Of a DNA stretch of 58,962 bases, positions 28,125-37,503 are shown one piece after another. The first letter of the stretch is position 1; each line of letters starts with the position of its first letter. The notes below the pieces were generated by a model, which was not told where the DNA came from, did not search any database, and worked only from the letters and a program-made list of their open reading frames with translations. The stretch is taken from NCBI GenBank assembly GCA_003263845.1, contig JYJN01000160.1:1-58962 (forward strand), given 5' to 3'. This stretch comes from Vibrio aestivus (GTDB lineage Bacteria > Pseudomonadota > Gammaproteobacteria > Enterobacterales > Vibrionaceae). The translations under genes and the position numbers were made by a program.

Positions 28125-28162
28125 GTAAACATTATTAAATTAGTATGGTAAATAATGTTTAC
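28125..28162. promoter_or_regulatory. Perfect 12-bp inverted repeat upstream of potA
   Basis: GTAAACATTATT (28125-28136) and AATAATGTTTAC (28151-28162) are perfect complements around a 14-base spacer, 142 bases before the potA start. This is large enough to be a dimeric operator or two half-sites. The regulator is not known to me. Confidence 0.5.
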
Positions 28163-28303
28163 TTTGACCTTAAAAAATTTTTAGTTTTTACTAAAAAAAA
28201 CGCTTTGCATTCACAAATTTGGTGATTATGATTCGCGCCTCTGATGAGACGGCAATAGACCATAAATTTTAATAACCAAATACAAGGTGGAGAAATACAG
28301 ACG

Positions 28304-29418
28304 TTGAACGCTAAACAAACAGCAGATCAGCCAGTTATCCGTTTATCTGGTATCGACAAAAGTTTCGATGGTAAACAGATCATTGGCGATTTTAATCTTG
28401 ATGTAAATCACGGTGAGTTCCTCACGATTTTAGGCCCGTCAGGCTGCGGTAAAACCACAGTACTTCGTATGATTGCGGGATTTGAGTCAGTAGATAGCGG
28501 TGAAATCACCCTAGATAGGCAAAACGTTACACAAGTTCCAGCTGAACAAAGGCATGTAAACACAGTATTTCAAAGCTACGCCCTATTCCCACATATGACG
28601 GTGTTTGACAACGTTGCATTTGGATTGCGTATGCAGAAGGTAGCTTCGAGCGAGATTGAACCTCGTGTGATGGAAGCACTTCGCATGGTCCGTCTAGAAA
28701 AGATGGCGAACCGTAAACCGCATCAATTGTCAGGTGGTCAGCAGCAGCGGATTGCGATTGCTCGTGCGGTAGTGAATAAACCTAAAGTGTTGTTACTGGA
28801 CGAGTCTCTTTCGGCATTGGACTACAAGCTTCGTAAGCAAATGCAAATTGAGCTTAAGCAACTTCAGCGTCAATTGGGCATCACGTTCATTTTCGTCACT
28901 CATGACCAAGAAGAAGCGTTGTCGATGTCTGACCGCATCATTGTTATGCGTGATGGCGTGATTGAGCAAGATGGTTCACCGCGTGAAATCTACGAAGAGC
29001 CGAAGAACTTGTTCGTAGCTCGCTTCATTGGTGAGATTAACGTTTTCAATGCGGAAGTGGTTGAACGCATCGATGAAAAGTGCATTAAAGCAGTCATCGA
29101 AGGTGTTAGTTCGGTTGTTTACTACGATCAACCCGTTGAAGCCGGTGAAAAACTTCAAGTTTTGTTAAGGCTGAAGACTTACGCATCGAAGAGATTAAAG
29201 AGAGCGAGCAAAAAGGCATTGTAGGCCACGTTACTGAACGTACCTACAAAGGCATGACGTTAGATTCAGTTATCGAACTAGAATCTGGCATGCGCGTAAT
29301 GGTGAGTGAATTCTTCAATGAAGATGATCCCGATGTGGACCACTCTCTAGGCCAAAAAGTCGCAATTACTTGGGTAGAAAGTTGGGAAGTGGTGTTGAAA
29401 GATGAGCAACAAGATTAA
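28304..29418 (+). CDS. potA: Spermidine/putrescine ABC transporter ATPase PotA (one frameshift)
   Basis: About 371 residues (E. coli 378). ABC ATPase with Walker [11 protein letters not shown]-loop [10 protein letters not shown], signature [14 protein letters not shown], Walker [12 protein letters not shown] and a C-terminal TOBE-like part. It powers polyamine import with PotB, PotC and PotD. One C is lost at about 29171; restoring it turns LLRLKTYAS into [15 protein letters not shown] and carries the frame to ...VVLKDEQQD. The start is a TTG preceded by AAGGTGGAG. Its end overlaps potB by 17 bases. Confidence 0.93.
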
Positions 29419-30259
29419 TCTGCAAAACGCGATTATTGCGCTTATCGTTGGGTGGCTAACACTGTTTGTGTTGTTTCCGAACATTATGATTATCGGAACC
29501 AGCTTCCTGACTCGAGATGAAGCCAACCTTATTGAGATGACTTTCACACTCGACAACTACGCGCGATTAATGGATCCATTGTACGCGAAAGTACTGTGGC
29601 ACTCCTTCTACATGGCAATCGTGGCGACCTTGATCTGTTTAGTGATTGGTTACCCATTCGCTTACATTGTCGCAAAAATGCCTGCTCAATGGCGACCAGT
29701 AATGTTGTTCTTGGTCATCGTACCGTTTTGGACGAATTCTTTGATTCGTACTTACGGTTTGAAAATCGTATTGGGCACTCAAGGTGTTCTGAACAAAGGC
29801 TTGCTAGCGCTAGATATTATCGATAAGCCACTGCGTTTAATGTACACAGAAACCGCAGTGATGATTGGCTTAGTCTACATCTTGTTGCCATTCATGATTC
29901 TTCCACTCTACTCTGCAATTGAGAAGTTGGATGACACGTACATCGAAGCGGCAAAAGACTTAGGTGCAAATAAATGGCAGACATTCACTAAAGTGATTTT
30001 GCCACTGACCATGCCAGGTATCATCGGTGGTTGCCTATTGGTTCTACTACCCGCTCTAGGAATGTTCTACATTTCAGATCTTCTTGGCGGTGCTAAGAAC
30101 CTATTGATTGGTAACGTGATTAAGAGCCAAGTGCTCAATGCAAGGGACTGGCCATTTGGTGCAGCGACCAGTATTGCGTTGACAGCTGCAATGGCAATCA
30201 TGCTTTATGCTTACTACCGAGCGGGTAAGCTATTGAATAAGAAAGTGGAGCTTGAGTAA
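29402..30259 (+). CDS. potB: Spermidine/putrescine ABC transporter permease PotB
   Basis: 285 residues with six membrane segments and the binding-protein-dependent permease (EAA) loop, here [20 protein letters not shown]. Partner of PotC in the channel. It begins MSNKINLQN within the end of potA, and its stop overlaps the potC start by one base (TAATG), so potA, potB and potC are translationally coupled. Confidence 0.96.
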   Translation: MSNKINLQNAIIALIVGWLTLFVLFPNIMIIGTSFLTRDEANLIEMTFTLDNYARLMDPLYAKVLWHSFYMAIVATLICLVIGYPFAYIVAKMPAQWRPVMLFLVIVPFWTNSLIRTYGLKIVLGTQGVLNKGLLALDIIDKPLRLMYTETAVMIGLVYILLPFMILPLYSAIEKLDDTYIEAAKDLGANKWQTFTKVILPLTMPGIIGGCLLVLLPALGMFYISDLLGGAKNLLIGNVIKSQVLNARDWPFGAATSIALTAAMAIMLYAYYRAGKLLNKKVELE

Positions 30260-31029
30260 TGGGACGTAGTGTTCGATTCAGCTTTATGACATTGGTGTAT
30301 GCGTTCTTGTATCTGCCAATTATCGTGCTCATTGTGAACTCATTTAACGCCAACAAATTTGGTATGAAATGGGGTGGATTCACAACAAAGTGGTACGAAA
30401 CATTAGTGAACAACGACAGCTTGATGCAAGCTGCTTGGCACTCATTAAACGTAGCGGTATTTTCCGCAACAGCGGCGACGATTATTGGTAGTTTGACCGC
30501 AGTTGCCCTATTCCGCTACCAGTTTAAAGGCAAAGGCGTCGTTAACGGCATGCTGTTTGTGGTAATGATGTCGCCTGATATTGTCATGGCAATCTCTTTG
30601 CTCGCGCTTTTCCTAGTGTTGGGCGCACAACTTGGTTTCTTTACCTTGTTGATTGCTCACATTACGTTTTGTTTGCCGTTTGTTGTTGTTACGGTTTACA
30701 GCCGACTCAATGGCTTCGACGTAAAAATGTTGGAAGCGGCAAAAGATTTAGGTGCCAGTGAATGGACGATCTTAAAACAGATCATCCTACCGCTAGCGAA
30801 ACCAGCGGTAGCTGCGGGTTGGCTATTAAGCTTTACCCTATCGCTGGATGACGTAATCATCAGTTCATTTGTGACTGGTCCTACGTATGAAATTTTACCG
30901 TTGAAGATCTACTCAATGGTTAAAGTGGGCATTTCCCCTGAGGTGAATGCTCTTGCAACGATAATGTTAGTTGTTTCTTTGGTGCTAGTTTTAACTTCTC
31001 AATGGCTAGCAAGAGAAAAAGTCAAATAA
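30259..31029 (+). CDS. potC: Spermidine/putrescine ABC transporter permease PotC
   Basis: 256 residues, six membrane segments and the EAA loop [20 protein letters not shown], matching PotC. It forms the second half of the channel. A hairpin terminator follows, so the binding proteins downstream may be transcribed at a different level. Confidence 0.96.
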   Translation: MGRSVRFSFMTLVYAFLYLPIIVLIVNSFNANKFGMKWGGFTTKWYETLVNNDSLMQAAWHSLNVAVFSATAATIIGSLTAVALFRYQFKGKGVVNGMLFVVMMSPDIVMAISLLALFLVLGAQLGFFTLLIAHITFCLPFVVVTVYSRLNGFDVKMLEAAKDLGASEWTILKQIILPLAKPAVAAGWLLSFTLSLDDVIISSFVTGPTYEILPLKIYSMVKVGISPEVNALATIMLVVSLVLVLTSQWLAREKVK

Positions 31030-31052
31030 CGACACAACGCATTTATCGATGG

Positions 31053-31083
31053 AAACAGAATGGTCTTTACCATTCTGTTTTTC
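31053..31083 (+). terminator. Terminator or attenuator after potC
   Basis: AAACAGAATGG and CCATTCTGTTT pair around TCTTTA and lead into a T-rich run. Confidence 0.8.
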
Positions 31084-31196
31084 TTTGTTCTTTGCCTAGG
31101 GCATGTTGACCTTTAGAGATAATTTTATCTCGAGCAAGTTTTAACCGCGAATGATCAATACGTCCTTAGGGCACGTTTAGTTTGGAGCTAACGTCA

Positions 31197-32230
31197 ATGA
31201 AAAAATGGGCTACTTTATTAGCTGGTAGTGCATGTGCTTTATCTCTGTTTTCAACAGCAGTAAGTGCGAAAGATAATCAAGAATTGGTATTCATGAACTG
31301 GGGCCGTACATCAACAGCGAGCTTCTTGAGCAGTTTACTGACGAGACAGGTATTAAGGTCATCTACTCAACTTACGAGTCTAATGAGACCTTATATGCCA
31401 AGCTAAAAACACACAACAAAGGTTACGATCTCGTCGTACCGTCAACCTACTTTGTGGCGAAAATGCGCGAAGAAGGTATGTTGCAAAAGATTGATAAGTC
31501 TAAGTTAACTAACTTTGATAACTTGGACAAAAACTATCTAAACAAGCCTTACGATCCAAACAATGACTACTCTATTCCTCATGTCATTGGTATTACAGGT
31601 TTGGCTGTTAACACCGATATGTATGACCCAGCGGAATTTCAAAGCTGGGCTGACTTGTGGAAGCCAGAACTAGAAGGTCAATTGATGTTGATGGATGACA
31701 CCCGCGAAGTGTTCCACATCGCATTAAAAAAACTGGGGTATTCGGGTAACACAACTGATGCAGCACAAATTGATGCCGCTTACGAAGAACTAAAACAGCT
31801 GATGCCAAACGTATTACTGTTTAACTCTGATAACCCAGGTGCACCATACATGTCTGGTGAAGTTGGGTTGGGCATGATTTGGAATGGCTCTGCGGCGGCG
31901 GCTTTATCGGAAGGTTTGCCTATCAAATTGGTATTCCCGAAAGAAGGCGGTATCGGTTGGGTAGATAACTTTGCTATTACTTCTGGCGCGCAGAACGTAG
32001 AAGCGGCACATAAGATGATTGACTTCTTACTGCGTCCAGACGTAGCAGAGCAAATCTCTCGTAATGCTGGTTACTTGACGGGTGTAGAAGCGTCTAACGC
32101 GAAATTCAAAGATATCGAGCCATTGTTCCCTAGCCAAGAAGATCTAGACCGTATCGAGTGGCAAGATGCAGTGGGCGACAGCACATTCCAATACGAAGAG
32201 TATTTCTTGAAACTGAAAGCGGGCCAATAA
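31197..32230 (+). CDS. potD: Polyamine-binding periplasmic protein PotD, first copy (one frameshift)
   Basis: About 344 residues after restoring one G in the run at 31301-31304 (FMNWGPYINSELLEQF). Signal peptide residues 1-24 (MKKWATLLAGSACALSLFSTAV). The mature protein has the PotD blocks IKVIYSTYESNETLYAK, YDLVVPSTYFVAKMREEGM and PGAPYMSGEVGLGMIWNGSA. It delivers spermidine or putrescine to PotABC. It corresponds to the first of the two binding-protein genes (potD2) in the V. cholerae potABCD2D1 layout. Confidence 0.93.
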
Positions 32231-32237
32231 CCCACCG

Positions 32238-32266
32238 AAAGGCGATCAAATAGGTCGCCTTTTTCT
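32238..32266 (+). terminator. Terminator between the two potD genes
   Basis: AAAGGCGA and TCGCCTTT pair around nine bases, followed by T residues. Confidence 0.85.
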
Positions 32267-32409
32267 TTTATTTACTGATAAATCAGTAAAGTCCATACCG
32301 AATGCAGTATTTGTTTATGATCTATTTAGCAAAAATCTAAATAAATCTATTGGTTTGTGCTATCTTTCTATCCGAACAATCAGGAACTTATAATTTAAAC
32401 GGATACGAG

Positions 32410-33444
32410 ATGAAAACTAAACTGTATGCGGGCGTTTTAGCCGCAACGATCTTCGCTTCCCCTACTTTTGCTGCCGACAAAGAGCTCTACTTTTATAACT
32501 GGTCTGAATACATTCCAAATGAAGTTTTAGAAGACTTCACTAAGGAGACCGGTATTAAAGTGATCTATTCAACTTACGAATCTAACGAAAGTATGTACGC
32601 TAAGTTGAAAACACAAGGCTCAGGCTATGACCTTGTTGTACCATCGACTTACTTCGTGTCGAAGATGCGCAAAGAAGAAATGCTTCAGCCGATCGACAAA
32701 GAAAAGCTAACGCACTTTTCTGATTTAGATCCAAATTATTTGGACAAGCCATTCGATCCTAGTAACACCTACTCTATCCCATACATTTGGGGTGCAACGG
32801 GCATTGGTGTTAATACCGATATGCTAGATAAAGATTCAGCAGTAACCTGGGACGATTTCTGGGATTCGAAATGGGAAGGACAGTTAATGCTAATGGACGA
32901 CTCACGTGAAGTCTTCCATATTGCTCTGACTAAATTGGGATACTCGCCTAACACAACCAACCCTGCGGAAATTGAAGAGGCTTACCAAGAGCTGCGTAAG
33001 CTAATGCCAAACGTATTGGTATTCAACTCTGATTTCCCAGCTAACCCGTATTTAGCTGGTGAAGTGTCGCTTGGCATGCTTTGGAACGGCTCTGCTTACA
33101 TGGCTCGTCAAGAAGGCGTATCGATTGACATCGTATGGCCAGAGAAAGGCGCAATCTTTTGGATGGACAGCTTAGCGATCCCTTCTGGAGCTAAAAATAT
33201 CGACGCGGCGCATCAGATGATTGATTTCCTTCTTCGCCCGGAGAATGCTGCGAAGATTGCACTTGAGATTGGATACCCTACTCCAGTCAAATCCGCCTAC
33301 CCTCTATTGCCTGAAGCGTTTGCGAATGATCCAAGCATCTTTCCTCCACAAGAAGTGATGGACAGCGGTACATGGCAAGATGAAGTCGGTGAAGCAAGTG
33401 TGCTTTACGATGACTACTTCCAAAGACTAAAAGTCGGCAACTAA
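32410..33444 (+). CDS. potD: Polyamine-binding periplasmic protein PotD, second copy
   Basis: 344 residues from the ATG at 32410, preceded by GGATACGAG. The frame is open about 60 bases further upstream but without a signal peptide. Residues 1-20 form the signal (MKTKLYAGVLAATIFASPTF), then ELYFYNWSEYIPNEVLEDF. Closely related to the preceding PotD along its whole length, so the pair arose by tandem duplication. In V. cholerae the last potD (potD1) is the copy required for spermidine import. The gene has its own upstream terminator and leader, so expression could be independent. Confidence 0.94.
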   Translation: MKTKLYAGVLAATIFASPTFAADKELYFYNWSEYIPNEVLEDFTKETGIKVIYSTYESNESMYAKLKTQGSGYDLVVPSTYFVSKMRKEEMLQPIDKEKLTHFSDLDPNYLDKPFDPSNTYSIPYIWGATGIGVNTDMLDKDSAVTWDDFWDSKWEGQLMLMDDSREVFHIALTKLGYSPNTTNPAEIEEAYQELRKLMPNVLVFNSDFPANPYLAGEVSLGMLWNGSAYMARQEGVSIDIVWPEKGAIFWMDSLAIPSGAKNIDAAHQMIDFLLRPENAAKIALEIGYPTPVKSAYPLLPEAFANDPSIFPPQEVMDSGTWQDEVGEASVLYDDYFQRLKVGN

Positions 33445-33501
33445 TTCTACTGGTCTAATCCCCTTTAGATTTTGTTGCAATACAATGTGTTAATTCTCAC
33501 T

Positions 33502-33527
33502 AAAGCGGCGTAAGCCGCTTTATTTTT
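33502..33527 (+). terminator. Terminator after the second potD
   Basis: AAAGCGGC and GCCGCTTT pair around GTAA and run into ATTTTT. Confidence 0.85.
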
Positions 33528-33568
33528 GCACTACTATTAATATTAATAATTAAAAAGGAATGGTAGAG

Positions 33569-34360
33569 ATGAGGAAAGACAGCGTTAGGCTCATTGCAGT
33601 GCTAGGTTTGTCCCTTGCAGTGCTTTTCCCAATATTGCTATTTAATAGTTCAAAGATTGATTCTATTTACGACGTTTTATTTGAAAGCGTTGCACTGGCG
33701 GTTGTGATTTATATTTATTTTATCGCGCGTTCGGTGATAGCTGGCAGCAAAAAGCTTCAGTTTGGTATCGCGATTCTTGTTTTTACCAGTGCTTACGACA
33801 TTATCACCGAGTTGAAAACACTCGATGATATTGCAGATACCTATGAGTTTGTCGACACCATGATCGAAGATGGCCTTCGTCAAATCGCCTATCTGTTGAT
33901 TGCTTTTGGCATTACTGATTTGATCGCTAAGGCGAAAGAAAGTGCACGCATTGATGAGCTTACTGGTCTATACAACCGCAAAGGGTTATCTAAAATAAAG
34001 TTGGATACCTTTGACTTGATATATATCGATGTTGATGGCTTGAAACGAGTGAATGATACCAAAGGGCACAATGTTGGTGACTTGCTACTAATTCGCTTTG
34101 CACAAGCCCTTAAGCGAGCGTGTGAGTTTGATGAACAGTGTTTTAGGGTTGGTGGTGATGAATTCGTGATAATCGTCAAAGAGACGCGAGGCGACGATTT
34201 CATACAGTCGCTGTCTTCAATTTTACACGGTGAGCCCATTAGCTACAGTTTTGGTATCGAGACTACGAATCGTTTAGCCTTTGACGAAGCGATGAGACGC
34301 ACAGATGCCCAAATGTATAAAATGAAGCAGCGACATAAAGAGGATGTTTTTAAACCTTAA
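33569..34360 (+). CDS. Diguanylate cyclase with membrane-anchored sensor region
   Basis: 263 residues starting at the ATG that has AAGGA nine bases upstream (an ATG three codons earlier sits directly on that site). Three or four N-terminal membrane segments (about 8-30, 38-58, 65-82) precede a GGDEF domain. The active site is [12 protein letters not shown], intact, with [11 protein letters not shown] and [11 protein letters not shown] upstream, so c-di-GMP synthesis is likely. A shortened C-terminal part is normal for small cyclases. It meets cobB tail to tail with a 4-base overlap. Confidence 0.88.
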   Translation: MRKDSVRLIAVLGLSLAVLFPILLFNSSKIDSIYDVLFESVALAVVIYIYFIARSVIAGSKKLQFGIAILVFTSAYDIITELKTLDDIADTYEFVDTMIEDGLRQIAYLLIAFGITDLIAKAKESARIDELTGLYNRKGLSKIKLDTFDLIYIDVDGLKRVNDTKGHNVGDLLLIRFAQALKRACEFDEQCFRVGGDEFVIIVKETRGDDFIQSLSSILHGEPISYSFGIETTNRLAFDEAMRRTDAQMYKMKQRHKEDVFKP

Positions 34361-35094
34361 GCCTGCTTTTTAATCTCTGGAATATGAGAGAGTAATTCAT
34401 CGATCAATTTAGTGACTTCTATACTGGCTTTACCGTAACGCTTTTCCGCAAACTCGCTTTCTACTGCACTAGGCTCTAAATTTATTTCAATGGTGTGAGC
34501 GCCGTGCATTCTCGCATCATGAACGAATCCTGCTGCAGGGTACACAACTCCAGAAGTACCTATTGAGATAAATAAATCAGCTTCTTCAAGAGCGGCATAG
34601 ATATCCCCCATTCTCAGAGGCATTTCACCAAACCAAACGATGTGGGGTCTCATTTGAGAAGGGATTTGACAGCAGTGACATAGCTCTCCAGTGACAATGT
34701 CACCTTTATGCTCGACAACTTGATTGGATTCACTGCATCTTGCTTTTAATAATTCGCCGTGCATGTGGATGACATTGTCACTGCCACCTCGTTCATGCAG
34801 GTTATCAATGTTTTGCGTGATGACCGTAACTTTACCGTCTAAATGCTTTTCGAGCTCACCGAGTGCGATGTGGGCTGCGTTAGGTTTAATCTCTGGAGAT
34901 TGCAGTTTCTTTCTACGCATATTGTAAAAAGATTGCACGAGATCTGGGTCTTTAGCGAACCCTTCTGGGGTCGCAACATCCTCGATTCGGTGATTTTCCC
35001 AAAGACCGTCTTGAGCTCTAAATGTTTGAATTCCTGACTCTGCAGATATTCCTGCGCCCGTAAGTACAACAACGTTTCGATACGGAAATTTCAT
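34357..35094 (-). CDS. cobB: NAD-dependent protein deacylase, CobB sirtuin
   Basis: 245 residues from the ATG with GGAAGG eight bases upstream. Rossmann motif [15 protein letters not shown], the NAD loop [12 protein letters not shown], catalytic His in [11 protein letters not shown] and zinc Cys (KARC and GELCHCCQ) show a complete sirtuin. The Gln-rich substrate loop ...WFGEMPLRM is the CobB type. It removes acetyl and succinyl groups from metabolic enzymes. Two matS-type sites lie in this gene. Confidence 0.96.
   Translation of the reverse strand: MKFPYRNVVVLTGAGISAESGIQTFRAQDGLWENHRIEDVATPEGFAKDPDLVQSFYNMRRKKLQSPEIKPNAAHIALGELEKHLDGKVTVITQNIDNLHERGGSDNVIHMHGELLKARCSESNQVVEHKGDIVTGELCHCCQIPSQMRPHIVWFGEMPLRMGDIYAALEEADLFISIGTSGVVYPAAGFVHDARMHGAHTIEINLEPSAVESEFAEKRYGKASIEVTKLIDELLSHIPEIKKQA
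34691..34703. promoter_or_regulatory. matS site, perfect consensus
   Basis: GTGACAATGTCAC, inside cobB. A second site 78 bases on, ATGACATTGTCAC at 34769-34781, differs from the consensus in its first base only. Confidence 0.85.
34769..34781. promoter_or_regulatory. matS-like site (12 of 13)
   Basis: ATGACATTGTCAC, close to the perfect site at 34691; the pair may act as one cluster. Confidence 0.5.
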
Positions 35095-35213
35095 ACACAA
35101 CCTTCCATTGGTTTTTCTTTAAGATTAGCACCGTTTTTAGGCAGTCAGAAGATCTCGCGATTAGACCATAGTCGCAATTTTGTTGGGGTTAATTTGTTTC
35201 TGTGAAGTGGAAC

Positions 35214-35238
35214 GAAAAGAGCGGCCGTAAGCCGCTCT
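35214..35238 (-). terminator. Terminator after amtB
   Basis: AGAGCGGC and GCCGCTCT pair; on the minus strand the stem is followed by TTTTCGTT. Confidence 0.8.
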
Positions 35239-35270
35239 CAAGTCAGATGTTTTAGTAAGAGAAATCTGGA

Positions 35271-36490
35271 TTAATCTTCGCTAGTTGCTGAAATTTTATG
35301 GATAGCTAAGTCGCACCATTAAATTCGTCTTCTTCACTTAAGCGAATGCCCATTAACGAGTGAATAACACCATAAACAATCAATGCACCAATCAGTGCGA
35401 CAGAAATACCAAGCAATGTACCTAGAACCTGCACAGTTAAGCTGACGCCTCCCAACCCACCAAGCTAGATTGACCGAAGATACCCGCGGCAATACCGCCC
35501 CACGCGCCACAAAACGCCGTGAAGTGGCCATACACCTAGTACATCATCGATTTTTGTTTTGTTTTGCAGGTAGGTAAACAGATAAACAAATACAACGCCT
35601 GCAATTGCGCCAGTGATCAGTGCACCGATTGGATGCATCAAGTCAGAACCAGCACAAACTGCGACCAGCCCAGCCAGCGGGCCGTTATGAATAAAGCCAG
35701 GGTCATTCTTACCGGCAATCAATGCAGCGATGATCCCGCCTACCATTGCCATTAACGAGTTCATTGCTACTAGGCCACTGATACCTTCTAACTGTTGAGC
35801 AGACATGACGTTAAAACCAAACCAGCCTACACACAGGATCCAAGCACCAAGCGCGAGAAATGGGATGTTTGAAGGCGCAAAGTTGGTGTGTTTACCAGCG
35901 CGTACACGGCCTTTACGCATACCTAAGAAGATAACCGCAACCAAAGCAATCCAGCCCCCCACGCCGTGTACAACAACGGAACCTGCAAAATCATGGAATC
36001 CAGCTGAGAACGTTTCTTCAAACCAAGCCTGAACACCAAGGTTGCCATTCCAGATCATGCCTTCAAATACTGGGTAAACTAAACCAACCGTAAAGAAGGT
36101 AGCGATTAGTATAGGATAGAACTTGGCACGTTCAGCAATACCACCAGATACGATGGCTGGAATAGCAGCAGCAAAGGTTAGTAGGAAGAAGAACTTAACG
36201 AGCTCATAGCCGTTGCCTTGGGATAGCTCTTCAGCAGGCGCGAAGAAGTGACCGCCGTAAGCAACCCAATACCCAATAAAGAAATAGGCAATGGCAGAGA
36301 CGCCAAAATCAGCAAGTATCTTTACCAGTGCGTTGACTTGGTTCTTGTGTCTAACTGTTCCTACTTCTAGAAAGGCAAATCCAGCATGCATTAGGAAAAC
36401 CATGATGGCACCCAATAGCAAAAATAAGGTATCTGAACTCTGAGTGAGAACCTGTACTGCTCCATGTACTTGGTCGGCTGTAACGCTCAT
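35271..36490 (-). CDS. amtB: Ammonium transporter AmtB (three frameshifts)
   Basis: About 406 residues after repair. It begins MSVTADQVHGAVQ and has eleven membrane segments of the Amt family, including FLMHAGFAFLEVGTVRHKN, FHDFAGSVVVHGVGG, GWFGFNVMS and DPGFIHNGPLAGLV. Breaks near the end: an extra T (35511-35514), a lost G (35460) and a lost G (35312). Repair gives HGVCGAWGGIAAGIFGQSS and the family C-terminus NGADLAIHKISATSED. It conducts ammonium and is inhibited by GlnK under excess nitrogen; no glnK lies beside it here. A sigma-54 promoter and paired NtrC-like sites precede it. Confidence 0.9.
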
Positions 36491-36511
36491 TAAAAAACAA
36501 CTCCATTTTGT

Positions 36512-36528
36512 TGCACGTAAAATGTGCA
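36512..36528. promoter_or_regulatory. TGCAC-N7-GTGCA palindrome in the amtB leader
   Basis: TGCAC and GTGCA around seven bases, the core geometry of an NtrC half-site pair, but located downstream of the predicted start of transcription. A similar palindrome, CTGCTC-N7-GAGCAG, lies at 36541-36559. Confidence 0.4.
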
Positions 36529-36578
36529 TATTGATTTATGCTGCTCCAATTCAGAGCAGTTATGGCTGAGCTGTTTAG

Positions 36579-36593
36579 GCAAAAATCACACCA
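36579..36593 (-). promoter_or_regulatory. Sigma-54 (RpoN) promoter of amtB
   Basis: On the minus strand TGGTGTGATTTTTGC: GG at -24 and GC at -12 with correct ten-base spacing, fitting TGGCACG-N4-TTGC in its degenerate form. It predicts transcription start about 75 bases before the ATG. Confidence 0.65.
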
Positions 36594-36716
36594 ATGGTAA
36601 GCTATGTAACAAAACACTTCGTCGTTAATCATTTAACTACATGAATAGTATAAACAAAAGAATTATTAACTTATCTATACCCATGATTTTTATAAGTATT
36701 TTTTGCTAATTTATCT

Positions 36717-36749
36717 GCACTGTCATGATGCATTGCACCAATATAATGC
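36717..36749. promoter_or_regulatory. Paired NtrC-like enhancer sites upstream of amtB
   Basis: GCACTGTCATGATGC (36717-36731) and GCACCAATATAATGC (36735-36749) each fit GCAC-N7-GTGC with one mismatch. They are 18 bases apart, centre to centre, and about 140-165 bases upstream of the sigma-54 promoter, as at glnA in E. coli. Confidence 0.6.
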
Positions 36750-36776
36750 GCACTACTATGGCGCAAATTTTAGGCG

Positions 36777-36805
36777 AAAAAAAAGCGCCTGATTCTTCAG
36801 GCGCT
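36777..36805 (-). terminator. Terminator of the formate dehydrogenase operon
   Basis: AGCGCCTGA and TCAGGCGCT form a nine-base stem around four bases. On the minus strand it runs into eight T (36777-36784). It separates the operon from the amtB promoter. Confidence 0.85.
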
Positions 36806-36807
36806 AT

Positions 36808-37075
36808 TTATACCCAAGTGACTTCAAGATGCAGGATTCAGAGCGTTGTCACTGATTCAAGTTCAAGGCAAAGGACGAAGCGGAATAACGAGTTCTTTCC
36901 AAGTCATTTAACGCAGAAATTGAATCAGCGACACGCTCCCGAAGGGCGAGCTTGCCTAGCTCGCAAACTTTGTTAACGATTCTCAATTTAGAGCCACTAG
37001 ATTGTCGAATCGTTGCCGCGTTTTCAAACTAGGCAAATCTCGCTGAACAGGCATCTTGAGGTTACTTGGGTATAA
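36808..37075. repeat. ERIC-like palindromic intergenic element
   Basis: Terminal inverted repeats of 25 bases match at 23: the left one starts TTATACCCAAGTGACTTC (36808-36832), the right one is its near complement ending TTACTTGGGTATAA (37051-37075). The 218 bases between contain a second hairpin (CTCCCGAAGGGCGAGC). Length and ends fit a known intergenic repeat of vibrios rather than an IS: no transposase and no useful frame. It is inserted between the last gene of the formate dehydrogenase operon and its terminator. Confidence 0.8.
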
Positions 37076-37087
37076 TAGGTCAATCTG

Positions 37088-37237
37088 TTATAGATTTGGG
37101 CCAGTAGTTATATTTAACGGCTGGTTGTTTTTAAGCTGCTTCATTCCACGGTACATTCGCACGAACCAAAGGATGATTGCGGCTAACGCAAAGCACATCC
37201 CAATATAAGGGATGGCGTAGGCGATCTTGTCGAGCAT
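37088..37237 (-). CDS. Small single-span membrane protein at the end of the fdh operon
   Basis: 49 residues, MLDKIAYAIPYIGM at the start, one membrane segment (YIGMCFALAAIILWFV) and a basic tail with RMYRGMKQLKNN. It begins 24 bases after the preceding small membrane gene on the same strand and ends 12 bases before the repeat. Codons and topology look real; the ribosome site (AAGAG) is modest. The size suits an accessory subunit of a membrane complex. Function unknown. Confidence 0.55.
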   Translation of the reverse strand: MLDKIAYAIPYIGMCFALAAIILWFVRMYRGMKQLKNNQPLNITTGPNL

Positions 37238-37260
37238 TGTACTCTTGTACCAATAATCAC

Positions 37261-37503
37261 TCACCCAACTAGCACACCATTGGCAGTCGCAACGGTGACG
37301 ATCAACACAACAAAGAAGGTTAAGTTTAGAAAAAACGTTCTTATTAAACCGTAGTAATGGGAGTTTACTACATCGCCATCTTCATTCTTATCGAGTCGGT
37401 AACCTGCGTAAACAATCGCTATAACGCCAGATATCAAACAAGTAAAAGGCGTAAAACAGCTGAGTATGTAGGCTACCCAAATACCTTTATGCGGTTTTTT
37501 CAT
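37261..37503 (-). CDS. Small two-span membrane protein of the fdh operon
   Basis: 80 residues with two membrane segments (WVAYILSCFTPFTCLISGVIAIVYAGY and FFLNLTFFVVLIVTVATANG) and a short charged loop (RLDKNEDGDVV). Its start overlaps the end of the cytochrome b subunit gene by 17 bases, which indicates translational coupling with the formate dehydrogenase. I do not recognise a named family; a role as accessory subunit is inferred from position only. Confidence 0.75.
   Translation of the reverse strand: MKKPHKGIWVAYILSCFTPFTCLISGVIAIVYAGYRLDKNEDGDVVNSHYYGLIRTFFLNLTFFVVLIVTVATANGVLVG

Noticed and set aside
36511..36530. Sigma-54 promoter at TGCAC...GTGCA
   Set aside because: Spacing is two bases too long and the essential GG at -24 is missing; the element at 36579-36593 fits better.
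36725..36976. An 83-codon frame on the plus strand
   Set aside because: It lies across the terminator, the amtB enhancer sites and the palindromic repeat, and has no plausible protein features.
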